Positions 1 to 11,386 of a stretch of DNA of 64,000 nucleotides are shown piece after piece. The position numbers and the translations under genes were made by a program. Origin of the DNA: Cristatella mucedo (taxonomy: Eukaryota; Bryozoa; Phylactolaemata; Cristatellidae); assembly GCA_009760855.2 (NCBI GenBank), contig WPIO01000075.1:678501-742500 (forward strand), written 5' to 3'. Positions within the stretch are counted from its first letter, which is position 1. Every line of letters begins with the position of its first letter. The notes under the pieces are model-generated. The model made no database searches, was not told the origin of the DNA, and saw nothing but the letters and a program-made list of their open reading frames with translations.

Positions 1-84
1 TGTCTTTGCATTCTGTACATTCCATCTAAACTAGATTTAGATTAAACTAAGATAGAATGCATCTTACAAGTCTACGTCCGACTG

Positions 85-425
85 AAGTACAAAGGTTATA
101 GCTGGCGCAGAACTCGGCAGCTGGGCTTGGATGCCTTACACGTCAAAACAGTCACTTCATTCCACAAATCGTAAGCATACTTTTATTATGCATCAAGAAG
201 CAGATCCAATACAAGACGCGATAAATAGCTTGCTGAATGCCTCTTCACTATCTTGCACCAACTTACTTATCGGAAACGTTTCCACACCAGGCTTCACATC
301 GTTACCCTACCTCCATTGAGTCAAGCCGTTTAGTAGTGATTTCTAGAAATCTCACAACCTTCACAAACCTTTCATGTCGCGTGCTCTCCAAGCCTGAAAC
401 TCACCACAGACTGGCAAATAGGCTT
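85..425 (+). mobile_element. Decayed CR1/L2-like LINE fragment
   Basis: Traces of the RT C-terminal region are visible (a QNSAAxL-like peptide near 98, and a degraded KAWNSLP-like peptide near 390) when compared with the better copy at 28.8-29.8 kb. There are many stops and indels. The identification is tentative. Confidence 0.35.
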
Positions 426-467
426 TTCCCAGCTTGATGAAATTAAAAGTGAAGAAGGTTAAGTCAG

Positions 468-472
<5 letters not shown>

Positions 473-543
<71 letters not shown>

Positions 544-561
544 TCTCTCCTTCTCTCTCCC

Positions 562-595
<34 letters not shown>

Positions 596-622
596 CCTCT
601 CACTCTCTCTCTCCCCCTCTGT

Positions 623-679
<57 letters not shown>

Positions 680-690
680 GTGTTCTATTT
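473..690. repeat. (CT)n microsatellite, imperfect
   Basis: This is about 215 bases of CT with occasional CC, TT and CA interruptions. The Ser-Leu and Arg-Glu open frames across it are repeat artefacts. Confidence 0.97.
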
Positions 691-1475
691 GATATCCGTT
701 CCAAATTAGGGCTCTCAGTGATCTGCTTCTTTTTTAACCATGTATGCAATAACTACTCAAAAGTTAGCTTTAACGACATACTATGTCACGTTTAATTCTT
801 AATATCATTCTTTTTATCAAAATCTGGCCGTTATCTGTTATAAATTGTGGAAGTCAACAAAAGTTTGCTCGTGTATCAACTAACCTTCTCTCTCCGAAGA
901 GTGGCGGTACGCACACAGCAAATTGATGCTTATGCTGCTTTGGTTGAACGACCTCCATCGTTGGACACGACAATTCACCAGAGCACGATTGGTCCATTCG
1001 CAGAAACGACACAGCGTACAGTAAAGCCTCAACTTCTCCTGGCGTGTCGCAGTAATATATTACTCCGATACGCCTGCGAGAATTTGACCTATACTACCGT
1101 TGCATAAAAATAAATTAGCAGACGAAACGAAGCTTTGTTGGATCATACTGGACAGATACATCCGACAGCTTCTAAAGCGAATTAGAGCTCCGCAACTTTA
1201 CTGACAACAGTTTTAGTGTAATAGCCAAAGCTCAATTTTTCTGGAAAAAAACCTGCAGCTGATTTACCAGCTTTCTTTACTTAGCTGCAGAACCGCATTA
1301 ACGGTTTACAACCGCTTTTGGTGGGCTAGGAAGGATTGTTCACGCCAGGACCTGACCCTGTGACTTGGGTCGTAAAGGACGAGCATCTTATTCCTGAATG
1401 AAATTCGATCAGTTAGTAATGTCTCAACGGAAATAAAACTGCACCCCAGGTACAGCTCACACGGCTGAAGTCGTA
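691..1475. other. No gene seen
   Basis: AT-leaning unique sequence. An 86-codon open frame at 847-1107 shows no recognisable motif or splice context. The region lies 3' of the FARP-like exon 9 on the minus strand, so it could be intron or intergenic. Confidence 0.5.
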
Positions 1476-1476
1476 A

Positions 1477-1675
1477 TAATAATAATAATAATAATAATTC
1501 ACTTGATAAAGCGCCCTCAGAGAACTTAATCTCTCTCTAGGCGCTTTACATTTGCTGTTGTGTGAAATGCAAATTGAATGTTAAGTAAAATCATGCTTGA
1601 AAAAACAAACGAAGTGAATAATATGGTTAGGGGTGACATACACAGGGTCAGCATGCAAATGTGGTTAGTCGTATA
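1477..1675 (-). mobile_element. CR1/L2-like LINE 3' end (family 1)
   Basis: Reverse-strand copy of the family-1 tail. On the plus strand it reads (AAT)n, then TTGATAAAGCGCCCTCAGAG, the AGGCGCTTTACA block, and finally the reverse complement of the CATGCTGACCCTGTG segment. It is 5' truncated, as is usual for target-primed insertion. Confidence 0.85.
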
Positions 1676-3915
1676 TGACGAAGATGGACTGTAATGACTT
1701 ATTATGGGTGGACACTTGGTTTCTCCTTGGGATATGAACTGAAATTACGAGAGCAGGGATAATTCCCCTTGTACGTTAAGCAAATTTTAACCTTGCATCT
1801 CCACAAATATAAATCAAAAACAGTCAGAATGTGTCGGGCTGGTCGTTTGACTGCAACGGTAACGGTTCCTGCTTGTAACTGCACCGCATGCTTCTTAAAT
1901 CGTCTGAGACTAATCGCATGCAGCATATTACCAGTTCGAAGTATCTGGGTGATTCCAAATTCGGATCACCTTTCAGCCTCTCCGCGTTAATCGTCGAATA
2001 AGCAGCCAGTATCGACGGCACGCATGCCGTACAATCTCACGTTGCACCCAAATTGCCTACAAATAATACTCTGCCTCTTGCGCCAGTTCCGTTGGAGCGA
2101 AGGGAAAACTTGCGAAAACTGTCAAAAGTTCGGCTCAGTTCGTCGCGCTCGCTCCTTAGCTCTCTGCGAGAGAGTTCAGATGCTCGCTCCGCCGCAGCCG
2201 CGCCTGCCGAGTTGCATCCTACGGACGGATAGCCGACGGTCGGCTTTTCAATGAGCGGCCTGGCGGCTGCTCCTTTCAAAGGGGAAACGATGCTTTAGCG
2301 GCGGCCTGCGAAAGAATTACGCTATTTGTAGCGGCGGCGAACGGTGACAGGTTGGTCGACTCTCTTGGTCGCAAGAAGAAAGGCAGAAACAGAATCCCAA
2401 GGACTCATGGCTTTTAATGGGGAGGCTCTGCCATCGGCGAGCTTGGGAGCCAAGTGGGGTGGGCGACGAGCTCTGCAGAGGCGGCCACGACAGACGAGGA
2501 GAAGAGGGCAATCTTGGGTTGCAGTCTTGCCGGGTAGACAAGTTAAGACGAAGATGCACCTAATCAGCTCCATTTTAGAGACGAATATCGTGGACAAATG
2601 CTCTGCTAAGTCGTCACCACGGCGACAATGGGGGCGTTGTGCTCGCTTGGGAGTGGTAAAGATGGGAGAGAATTTAACGATTGTTAACGATTTTAATTTA
2701 TTTATCTGCGATTCCTCTAGGGATCATTGTTGAGATGACTCGACAGCGGCTGTGCTTCAAAAGCGGTCAAGATGGTCGATATCAGGCATTTTCCAGATTT
2801 GTGGTGGGCGATCCTACTACTTCCCTATACCATTTGGACTTGCACGTTTGAAAACGCTGGATCTGCGTGTCCGCAAACAATGAAATCTTGTCGCTCGCAG
2901 CGTGACACAGCTAACAAATAGGGGCGAGGGTACGAAACTCCACACACCGAGCTTGCACGGCCAGCAACTGCCCTTTGACAAAAAGCCGATCGCTCGTCGA
3001 ACGAGACCGAGCGCGCTGCACTCGGCGATAGGCGCAGCAGACTTCCCTGTCTGGTATCGGCTCCGCTTGTGATGCCGCAAGCGAATTGACTCGCAGGAGT
3101 ATCGAAAAAGTACAGCAGTTGTACAATTGACATCGCGGGCAACCAGCTTTTTTTCTGTCAAAACTTACAACACTATTATGAGATCCCGACCGCACGGGCT
3201 TTATCTCTGTCTCTCTCTTTCCCTCAACTTAATGACTTCGACATTTAGCTTTACTTAGATTTACCCACGAGCTTGCCAGTTGAGCAGAGCTTCTCACGAC
3301 CTAGCTAGTCATTAGCTAAGTGCTTAAACGATGGTGGAGAAGCGCCATTTCAGAAGGATGAGAGAAAGAAAACGGTCGGATATACAACAAAAAATGTGTA
3401 AAACGTAGTCGCTCAAATGAAGCAGACGAACCGCTGCTGCGTATGGTCTCTCGGCGAAAACAGCATTGGGTAACCTTTTCTTTTATGACGAATAAAAGCC
3501 CTCGCCCACGTTCTGGCAACTTGGATCATCTGCAAAACATGGCAATTTTTTCTAAAATCCCTTTTATTCACTATGCCTTGTAAGGCCACCTTCTCGACGA
3601 TGACACATACTAGCCGCGTGGCTGTGTAGCCTGAAGGTCAAACTTCGGAAAATGCACCGGCAATGATTTTTTCAGGGTGCTCTTCAAAAGTTAAATGTGC
3701 TGTGCACTGTGAACCTTTGGTACTTTACATTTGAGCAGCGTAAGATTTGCAAAATCAATTTGTGTGATGGGAATACACGGGACACTCGTCCTTGGTAATG
3801 CAAACTTGGACTTACAGTCTCAACTGTGCACCTCCCACAATACACCACCACTTCGCACCAGCTTGAAAGAGCTCCCAATCCAGTGGGGAAGTGACTTCGA
3901 GCATGTTCTGTATAT
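1676..3915. other. No gene recognised; partly CpG-rich
   Basis: The parts at about 2030-2660 and 2880-3190 are richer in G+C and CpG than their surroundings and give several overlapping 65-130 codon frames on both strands. None carries a domain I recognise, and no DH or PH exon for the FARP-like gene was found here. A TTTATT at 3563-3568 is an AATAAA on the minus strand, about 930 bases past the exon 9 stop; it is only a candidate poly(A) signal. Confidence 0.4.
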
Positions 3916-3995
3916 AACTGACTTTTAGGTCCATCCATCCTCTGGCTCCGGCCTGCCTACCAATCAGTAATACTTTCCTAATCTGGCTTAGCCTC
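3916..3995 (+). mobile_element. Small LINE family-1 fragment
   Basis: The stretch ACTTTTAGGTCCATCCAT and the following CTGGCTCCGGCCT match the 'TFRSLHSMAPAYLS' coding part of the better copy at about 29345-29390. Nothing gene-like was seen in the following 4000-4497, apart from a short G-run at 4251. Confidence 0.5.
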
Positions 3996-4500
3996 GTACA
4001 ACCATCTTTTCTGACGCTGACGAAAGAGCGACTCAAGCGTTCGAAGTGCATCTTCTTTATCCAGGGAAGGGGGCATGGCATCTATATAACAGCACCCAAC
4101 CATCCCAGTCTTGACAGACGTCTGGCAGCCTGCCGGCCGCCGGCTGAATGATGAGGCTTCAAAAGAAGCCGAGTGAGGGTAGCTGTAGCTGCTTACGCAC
4201 ACACCCGACAGGGCCGTGGCCCCGTCGAGTCGAATGGTGCTGGCCTGTAGGGGGGGGGGGGCGGCCGCAGGGACTGGTTGCTCGGCACCTTAACAATGCA
4301 CCCTAACCGAGCCGTCTGCTGGACGCTGACCGATGCCAGCAGGCCAAGCGAGCGATGCAGCCTGGCTGACAGGCTTCGTCAGCGGCAGTACTTGCAGCTT
4401 CAGCAGTCCTGCACAGCAGACGGCTCGAACACCGTAGCACCACCGCTGGTGCCCACACTCAAGAAGATCGGACGCCTGCCTCTGGTGGCGCGAGCTGTCA

Positions 4501-6655
4501 TGGCCGCCTGCTGCTGCTGCTGCCGCCTGCTGCTGCTGCTGCTGCAGACATGGCTTCTTCGGTGCCGCCGCTTGCCGAATCCACGACGAACACGTCGTCC
4601 CAGTCGGGCGAGAGTGGTCCGCAGCCTCGCCAAACCTGCTCAAGCAAAGGCTGCACAGGCTCGCCAGCCGAGTCGCGGGCGCCGCCAGCGGCGGTGGCCT
4701 CCGCTGTGGCCTCGGCTGGCAGCGCCGACGGCAGCGGTGCAGCCGGCTGCGGCTCGCCTTCCGGCAGACGGCCGCCTGCGGCTGCTGCAACGGCAGCAGT
4801 AGGGACGCAAACCGAGGCCGCCACAGGCGGCCGGTCGTCGGCCACTTGTGGTGAGCTGCCGCCTCGAGGCGGCGACGGCGGCGCAGCAGCAGCAGCAACC
4901 ACGGCCGCCGGATGCAGGTCGTGGTCGTCGGGGCGTCGAGCCACGACGAGCGCCGCATCTCTGACCGTCAGGCTCGAGAGCGACGAGGACGACGAAGAAG
5001 AGCACGAGGACAGCGGCGACGAGGAGCTGCTAGAGGCATCGCTGCCGCCGGCCGCTGCCGCGCGGCAGCGCACCGGCAGCCGAATCGCCAGGTCTTCGCT
5101 GGAGGCCAGTCCTCGGCAGACAGCGGCAGCCGAGGCCACCGTCGCCCAGGACGTCGGTGCGGTCGCCGCTCGGCCGCTTCGAAAGAAGTCTCGCGGCAGG
5201 CTGCCGGGGGGCGCAGCCGCAGCCGGCGGCGGATTGCACTTGGGTGGCAGTGGCGGCGCATCAGACATCTCGCCTCCGTCGTCGTCAGGCGGCGACTCGT
5301 CATCGGAGGCTGCTGCTGCTACTCCTAGGCTGTGACCGTCACTGCCTCCACGGCCACCAAAGGTGACATCCGGCTTCAGAGGCGTCAGGCGCACCTTTGC
5401 CGGCGGCTGGGCGTCGGCCGAGCCAAGCTGCTTGATAGGAAGCGGCGGCGGGGAAGGCGACAGCTCGGCTCTTCCAGGCTGCGCAAAAGACTGTGCGTCG
5501 GTTTGCGCCACCGCAGTTGCCGAGCTGCTGGGAATGCTGCCGCTGCTGCCGGCGGCGAGAAGTGGCGTCGACACGGCGAGCTCGCCATCGTACTGCATCA
5601 CCTTGGATGCCAGCTCGCACAGGTCCTGCAGGCTGGACAGCCTCCGCCCACGCCCCAGCGCCCCGGCCGCCGCCACCGGCGCCGTCCAGTCGCCGAGCGC
5701 AGGCGCAGGAGAAAGCGATGGCAGCTGCGGCCGCCACTCTTCGGCGGGCGAGAGCTCGCCGCCAGCTGCGGCCACCGAGTCGGCATGCATGACCCTAACT
5801 GCTAAGTCGCTGACATCCTCCAGCTGGGCCATCTCCTCCTCGGTGCTGCGCGTGGACAGGCGACGCAGCGAGCGTCGCAGCGACGACGCGCGACAAGCGA
5901 CCAGCACCTCATCTCGCGCCTGCTGCCGAGCAGCGCGCTCCGCCTCGGCCGAAGACCAAGCCAGTCGCCGCTGCGAGCTTGCCTCCGGCTTGCCGCTGCC
6001 ACCGCCCGCAGCCGCTGAAGCTTCAGTCGCACCGAGCTCGGCAGCAGCGAGGCTGCGTATGGCATCCTCGAGCTTGGCCAGCGACTCGGCATCGTCAACG
6101 TCGTCAGCGTCGTCATTGTCTGCTCCTGCCTCGGCTGCTGACGATGATGACGACGACGAAGGTCTGTCGCCACCCCCACGCCCGCCGTCGACGTTGCTGC
6201 GGCCACCATTCGAAGGCTGCCCGGCGCTGGTCGTGCCGGCGCGCACGGCGTCTGCACCATGCGAGCTCGGCATCTGAGCGAGCTGCTGTAGCTGCGACGG
6301 CCACGATGGACCGACTGGCTCCGGGTCGTGCTCACTGGGCGGGCAGCGCTCTGCCGCTGCCGAGGCTAACGCCGTGGCGTGCACGTCGTCAGCTCGGCCG
6401 TTCTCGTGGCCGAGCACGGCCTTGCCCGGGCTGGCTCGGACAGCGGCCGAAATGGCGAGCCGGTCGCTGCTGGCAGTGCCAGCCTTTGGCACAAGCCTTG
6501 GCGAAGCGCTGAAGTTGGACGCCGTGACGACGGCGGAAGAAGCAGCAGCAGGCGCGCCGGTCCGGACGGCGCCGGGCAGCGTCCGCGCAGTGGAGCCGAG
6601 GCTGCTGCCCGTGCCGCAGCTGCGGACGCTGGCCATCGTGCCAAAGCTCTGAGAC
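4501..6655 (-). CDS. FARP1: FARP-like exon 9: FERM-adjacent end plus giant low-complexity linker
   Basis: The acceptor CGCTTGCAG at 6656 opens a frame of 718 codons, and its first base completes Arg from exon 8. It starts SQSFGTMASVRS, fitting the basic/Ser FERM-adjacent segment. The rest is rich in Ala, Ser, Pro and Asp. Visible elements by exon residue: an acidic run near 179-190; LEDAIRSLAAAEL at 195; a basic stretch ending RRSLRRLSTRS near 260-270; LEDVSDLAVRVMHAD at 278-292; LQDLCELASKVMQYD at 342-356; PxLPxK ligands at 403-408 and 467-472; long Ser runs near 541-558. TGA follows at 4500-4498. A donor before it (for example GTTTGG after codon 672) is possible, so the true 3' edge is unknown. 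Confidence 0.75.
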
Positions 6656-7062
6656 CTGCAAGCGAAGGGAGTCCTCGGGAGCCGAGTGAGCGCACTCGCG
6701 GGGAGCGCGTGACGAGGCGACAGACAACAAGGAGCAACAAGCAGCAACAAGGAGGGACAAGCAGCAACTGGCAACGGTGCAACAAAGGGTTCTAAAGTCT
6801 CTGGGCTACTCGTCTACACACAAGGTCGTCGATGTTGCACAGCTGCCTGCATCCGATAACAGGCACCGAACCGACCTGCATCCGATAACCCACCGGGCTT
6901 CGTCCTTTATCTGTCCTTTGCAGCAACTGCTACCACATGCAGTCAAATCTCGTGGTCGTCTTGTCTGGCATCGTGTCCGTTTGGGCACGCTTATGCGGCT
7001 ACACTCGGGCAGGTGGCAATTAAAAGTAGGTGCTAAATGCTGCAGGCCTGGTCAATAAATTA

Positions 7063-7150
7063 TAATAAAAATCAGCTTATTTAACAGCCTCATATGTATG
7101 TCGGCAGAAGGGCCTTAAAGCTGGCAATTGATTTGCTCATAAAGCATTCA
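7063..7150 (-). mobile_element. SINE-1 tail fragment
   Basis: AATCAGCTTATTTAACAGCC and GGCAGAAGGGCCTT match, in reverse, the 3' part of the tRNA-derived SINE at 16910-17092. The tRNA head is absent or too decayed to see. Confidence 0.55.
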
Positions 7151-7949
7151 GTGGCCGACTTGGAGTTGAATATTTAATCGGCTGTGCAGATTTATGGCAC
7201 AATGCTCACAAACTCACACGGGCTGCATTCACGATTACTTAAGCATTAGACCTAAGCAGGGAGGCCTGGTTTACAGAAGTGACAGAATACTCGAGGACTT
7301 TCTGTCCCGCGACAGTCGTGCAAGGTTTGCCCTCTGTTTAGAAATCACTAAGCCGGGAGATCGCAAAGCCTGAGTCGCAGCACTAATGATTGTGGGAAAA
7401 GTAGGAAAGCATGATTGAAAACATCACAGCGGTCTATACTAAGCTGCCGGGTGCTAACGATGAAACAACTGCAGCCGCTGGCATAGCTGGAATTGTGGCA
7501 CGGCATTAAGCTCCCGCTACAAACTTTGCCCGTCCCAGGGCTGAGACCATCGTCAGTCCGTGCACTCGAGTGCCGGCTGTGGCAGGACTAAAAGCCAGAT
7601 GGCGGCGGCAGCATAACAGCCACCCTATCCCGTCCGTCCTCGGTGGACGTCTTCGTATGACAGTGAGCTTGCGGGTCGCCTTTGCGCTACGAGTGCCTTG
7701 CCCGCCTTTCCTGCCGTCTATAGCCAAGCTATCGCGACCAAGTCTCGTACTCCCGAGTCGACGTCCACAACTTGCCAATGCGGAGGCACCTCGGGATGGG
7801 GCCAGCGAGCCGAATGCCAAGCTAGAGCAGACGCCAGGCGAGGTCCCAGTAACGACATCCGGCCAAAGCGAACTTGCTAGGGCTGCCGGCACACGGGATA
7901 TCTACGGGGGTCACGTGCCACTTTCCATGCCACCCGACTTTCGGCATCA

Positions 7950-8150
7950 GCATTCGGTGGGTCCTCGTGATTCGTCTTTCGTGTGCACGTGCCTGCTGCT
8001 TACACTGGGCCTGCTGCTCTCGGATGCTACCACCAATCATTAGGTAATGCTTTCTATACAGTGTCCATATGGAGTGCTTAGAAAGAGATTCAGTCCTGTG
8101 AGGGCGCTTAACACATGTATTATTTATCACTATTATCAAGTGGAAACTTG
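7950..8150 (+). mobile_element. LINE family-1 3' end
   Basis: GGTGGGTCCTCGTGATTCGT followed by the GCTTAGAAAGAGATT and GAGGGCGCTTA blocks matches the 3' UTR of family 1. The tail is a decayed ATTATTTATC run. Confidence 0.7.
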
Positions 8151-8629
8151 AGCTGTCAAACTGTGCAGCCAGCACAGTTTGTGCAGCCAGCACCAGCCTC
8201 CAGGGAAAGGCTGCTGGGAGGCTGTTTTCGGCCGACACATTAATCCTCCCACTAATAAGAACATTGCATGTGCCTCCTTATCACTTTCTTATCAGAGGGT
8301 TGTCATATCAATGGTACAGGAAGTAGCTATAACTGCGCCTGCCATGGTCATGGACCATGGCATGGCATGCCTGGTCGTCTGTGATCTCATTTCTGCACCA
8401 GTCCCTCACTGCAATGCATAAAGAGACACACTTGGTTTTAGCCTCGGTCATCTGTTGGGGGTTGATACTTTATGGAGACAGTCTCTCTAAAGAATCGCTC
8501 AGAGTGGGCAGTAAAGTTAGCAGCTCCAAAAGGAGCAGCACACAAGAGCAAGAGAAAAGACTTGCTGTACCACAATGAATGCATCAGTAGAAACTCATTT
8601 TACAACTTGTATACCCATCAGTGTTGGTC

Positions 8630-9400
8630 AAAAACAAGTGTCTTCCCTAAATCTGAGCAAGTTGTTCGTAGCAACTTGTCATTGGATGAGTACATTGCCT
8701 CCACTATCAAGGCATCGATCTACTTTCACCTGAGGAATATTGCCAAATTTAGGAGTATTGTGCTCAGACTTAATAACACATGTCGCAGGTTTGATTACAG
8801 CAGCAGACAATCCTTTATGGCCCACTTCAAAAATGGTGACGGCCGCAAAGTTTCTTCTACTGCTATATGAATGCGGCTGTTGAATCAGCAAACATTTACT
8901 CTTTACGTTGCTTTAAAATCAGTGGCTGCTTAGACACAAGTGTATGACAGCCAAACTAGTTCATTCGTTTGTGACATCACCTCAAAATCACTGCAGTTCT
9001 CTTTATTCAGGACTCTCGGACTGTGCCATTAAACATTTGAAACTGGTGCCAAACTCAGCATCTTGTCTGGTCTCTCGTCAACGGCATAGCTGCCGTATCG
9101 CACCATTTCTAACTGTGCTTTACTGGCGGCCTATAAAGCATCGAATGGGCGTCTACATCCTCTCTGCTGCCGAGCAGTTCACTTCATAACAGACATATTC
9201 ACTTGCCTGTACAAGCCTACCTGTCAGACATCCTTGCTCGAGTATTGAGCTCACAGCAGACCACCCGCTCCGAGGCCTCCAGTCATCTTGCTGTTCCTTG
9301 CACGAAACTGAACTCTTTTCGTGATCGAGCCTTCAGCTTGCGTGCATGCACCGAAAGTCTGGAGCTCACTTCGAGCGTCAGGCAATGCCTTTGCACCATT
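8630..9400 (+). mobile_element. Decayed LINE family-1 RT C-terminal copy
   Basis: Frames read NLSLDEYIASTIKASIYFHL and later AKLVHSFVTS, then ACLVSRQRHSCRIAPFL-like and AYLSDIL peptides. These align in order with the cleaner copy at 28785-29850. About 150 bases near 8790-8940 are extra relative to that copy. Stops and frameshifts show it is dead. Confidence 0.8.
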
Positions 9401-10183
9401 TACGTCTCAGGTGAAATCTCGTCGGTTCTGTTCTGCTTACCCGGAGCCCCAGTGGACTTGCCTTTTTTGCTATCATGTGTGCTTTGCCTGATTACCTGGG
9501 CGTGATTCCGTGCATGTTACATATCTAGGGGTACTAATAACCAGTGGATCTGAGCGTGTTCCTGTTTGCTTCCAAAGCGTTTATGTCTGTCTAAGGATGA
9601 TACTTGTGTGCTCTTGCACGTCTGTCCAAGCATGATACACGGCGTGTCACTAACTCTTGGCCATTGCTTCAATTGCACTTAGTTATCAAAAGCATGGGTA
9701 GAGACACGAGCACACTTTGTTATTATTAACTATTTGAAGCTCCAAATCAAGGTGGGCAAAGTCGGGAACTCGTGGCCGCAACCAGAGCGATACCTGGAAG
9801 CCATGCTGGAAGCAACGGATAGATGCCAACTCAGCAAAGCTCAATGCCATGCCGAGTCCAGGCAACCGATAGGGTGGCCAGAGGCAAGCCACTAGCAGCC
9901 CTGTGACTGGAGGGCCTACCTCCTTGCCAGGATGATCTTGGTGAACAACATATGCTAACTTAAAGGTTGTCTGTCGACTAACACGCAAATTGTAAATTGT
10001 TAACCGCGACTCTGTATTTAAAGTAACACATTTTGCTGCATTAACTTATGCTGCTCTAGCGCTAATCCTAAAGCACACTAAGCAACCAGTTTAGGTCACG
10101 TGCTGCTTTGGCTGGCCTTGGTCTCAGCTAATATTACCAGAAGGTCTAATTACACTTATTTAATTTAATTTAATATTTAATTA

Positions 10184-10877
10184 CACCAACTCACTGCTTA
10201 CTGGCCTACCAGCATGTGCGATCAGGCGATTGCAGCCGGTGCAAAACTCTGCAGCTAGGCTTGTCTGTCGTGAGCGTCGCAGTTGCCACGTTACTCCACT
10301 TCTCGCCGACCTGCACTGGCTACCAGTCAAGCAACGGATTGACTTCAAGGTCTTGTCGCTCACTTTTAGGTCCCTTCATTCTATGGCTCCAGCCTATCTG
10401 TCAGATCTACTCCCCCACTAGGCCAAGCATTGTACCACCGGCTTTTCGGAATCCAACAGTCTACAAATACCTCGTACAAACCTTAAATCCTTTGGAGACC
10501 GTGCATTTAGTTTGTATGCTCCCACAGCCTGGAACTCCCTCGCGACCTGCGTCAGAACATCCCCTGACCTGACCACATTTAAAAGGAACCTAAAAACACA
10601 CCTATTTAGGACAGCATTTAATGGGTCCCCGTGATTCGTCCTTGATGTGCTTATGCGTGCTGACACTGTGCATGCTGCCACTAACCACATTTGCATGCTG
10701 ACCCTGTGCATGTCACCCCTAACCATATTATTCATTTCGTCTGCTTTTCAAGCATGATTTAACTTACCATTCAATTGCATTTCACTTTACAGAAATGTAA
10801 AGAGCCTAGAGAGAGATTAAGTTCTCTGTGGGCGCTTTATCAAGTGAATTATTATTATTATTATTATTATTATTAAT
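10184..10877 (+). mobile_element. 5'-truncated LINE family-1 copy
   Basis: It begins within the RT C-terminal region (TGLPACAIRRLQPVQNSAARL) and runs through HVTPLLADLHWLPVKQRIDF, the 3' UTR and an (ATT)n tail. It is nearly identical to the 28.8 kb copy, so it is a recent insertion. A stop and small shifts are present around 10420 and 10570. Confidence 0.92.
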
Positions 10878-11311
10878 TAGGCAAGGTTTTCATAGCTGAG
10901 TGGTCTCTTGCTCCCATCCCTCGGGCTAAGGCAGGCTGGTACCTACTTATCAACCTAGCAGGCCCTTTACATAACCAATGCAGCTGCCCTTACAGCACAC
11001 TCACAACGTCCGAGTGAGCTCACACCCACAGAAAGAAACGAGAAAGACAAACGTTGGCTAAACTACTGTCAACCACCTAGGACAGGTGGATGTTCATGTA
11101 ATTTTGGACGCAGCAGACCCTGACACGAAGCAAACGACTAGTAAAGCCACAGCCAAGAATTCAAGTAGCAGCAGCAGCTGTAGCAGCAGCAGCACAGACA
11201 TGGTTTGGGACTGCCGTATTCAAAGGAGCCCACCATGCTGAAGGCATTTACACAAGCAAGCGTGACAGACGAACAGTTCTAATCAGGCTCTCAGTGGCAG
11301 CGATAGCCTAC

Positions 11312-11386
11312 CTCACAAACGGTCGGCTCTTAACCAGATTATCCTTCACGTGGTCGATGAGCTGCACTTGTGTGCGTCCCGAGTAC
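11312..11386 (-). CDS. FARP1: FARP-like exon 8: start of the FERM-adjacent segment
   Basis: This short exon has 1 + 72 + 2 bases. With the Arg rebuilt across the junction it reads R-YSGRTQVQLIDHVKDNLVK-SRPFV. The [FY]SGRTQxQ motif follows the F3 helix directly in FARP and band 4.1 proteins, and xQ[LV][IL]D[YH]VK[DE] is FARP-like. The acceptor is GGCTGCAG and the donor GTAGGC. The exon is easy to miss because of its size. An antisense LINE tail begins about 16 bases upstream of the acceptor. Confidence 0.9.

Larger units (their letters stand above)
6656..11311 (-). other. Intron 8 of the FARP-like gene
   Basis: This 4,656-base intron has donor GTAGGC at 11311 and acceptor CTTGCAG at 6656. It holds a SINE tail and three LINE copies, listed separately. 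The pieces at 7150-7940 and 9500-10180 hold nothing I recognise; a 157-codon plus frame at 7570-8043 has no motif. Confidence 0.85.

Noticed and set aside
4550-6277. Plus-strand frames of 261 and 304 codons
   Set aside because: They lie antisense to exon 9 in very GC-rich sequence where stops are rare. They mirror its Ala/Ser composition and have no motif.
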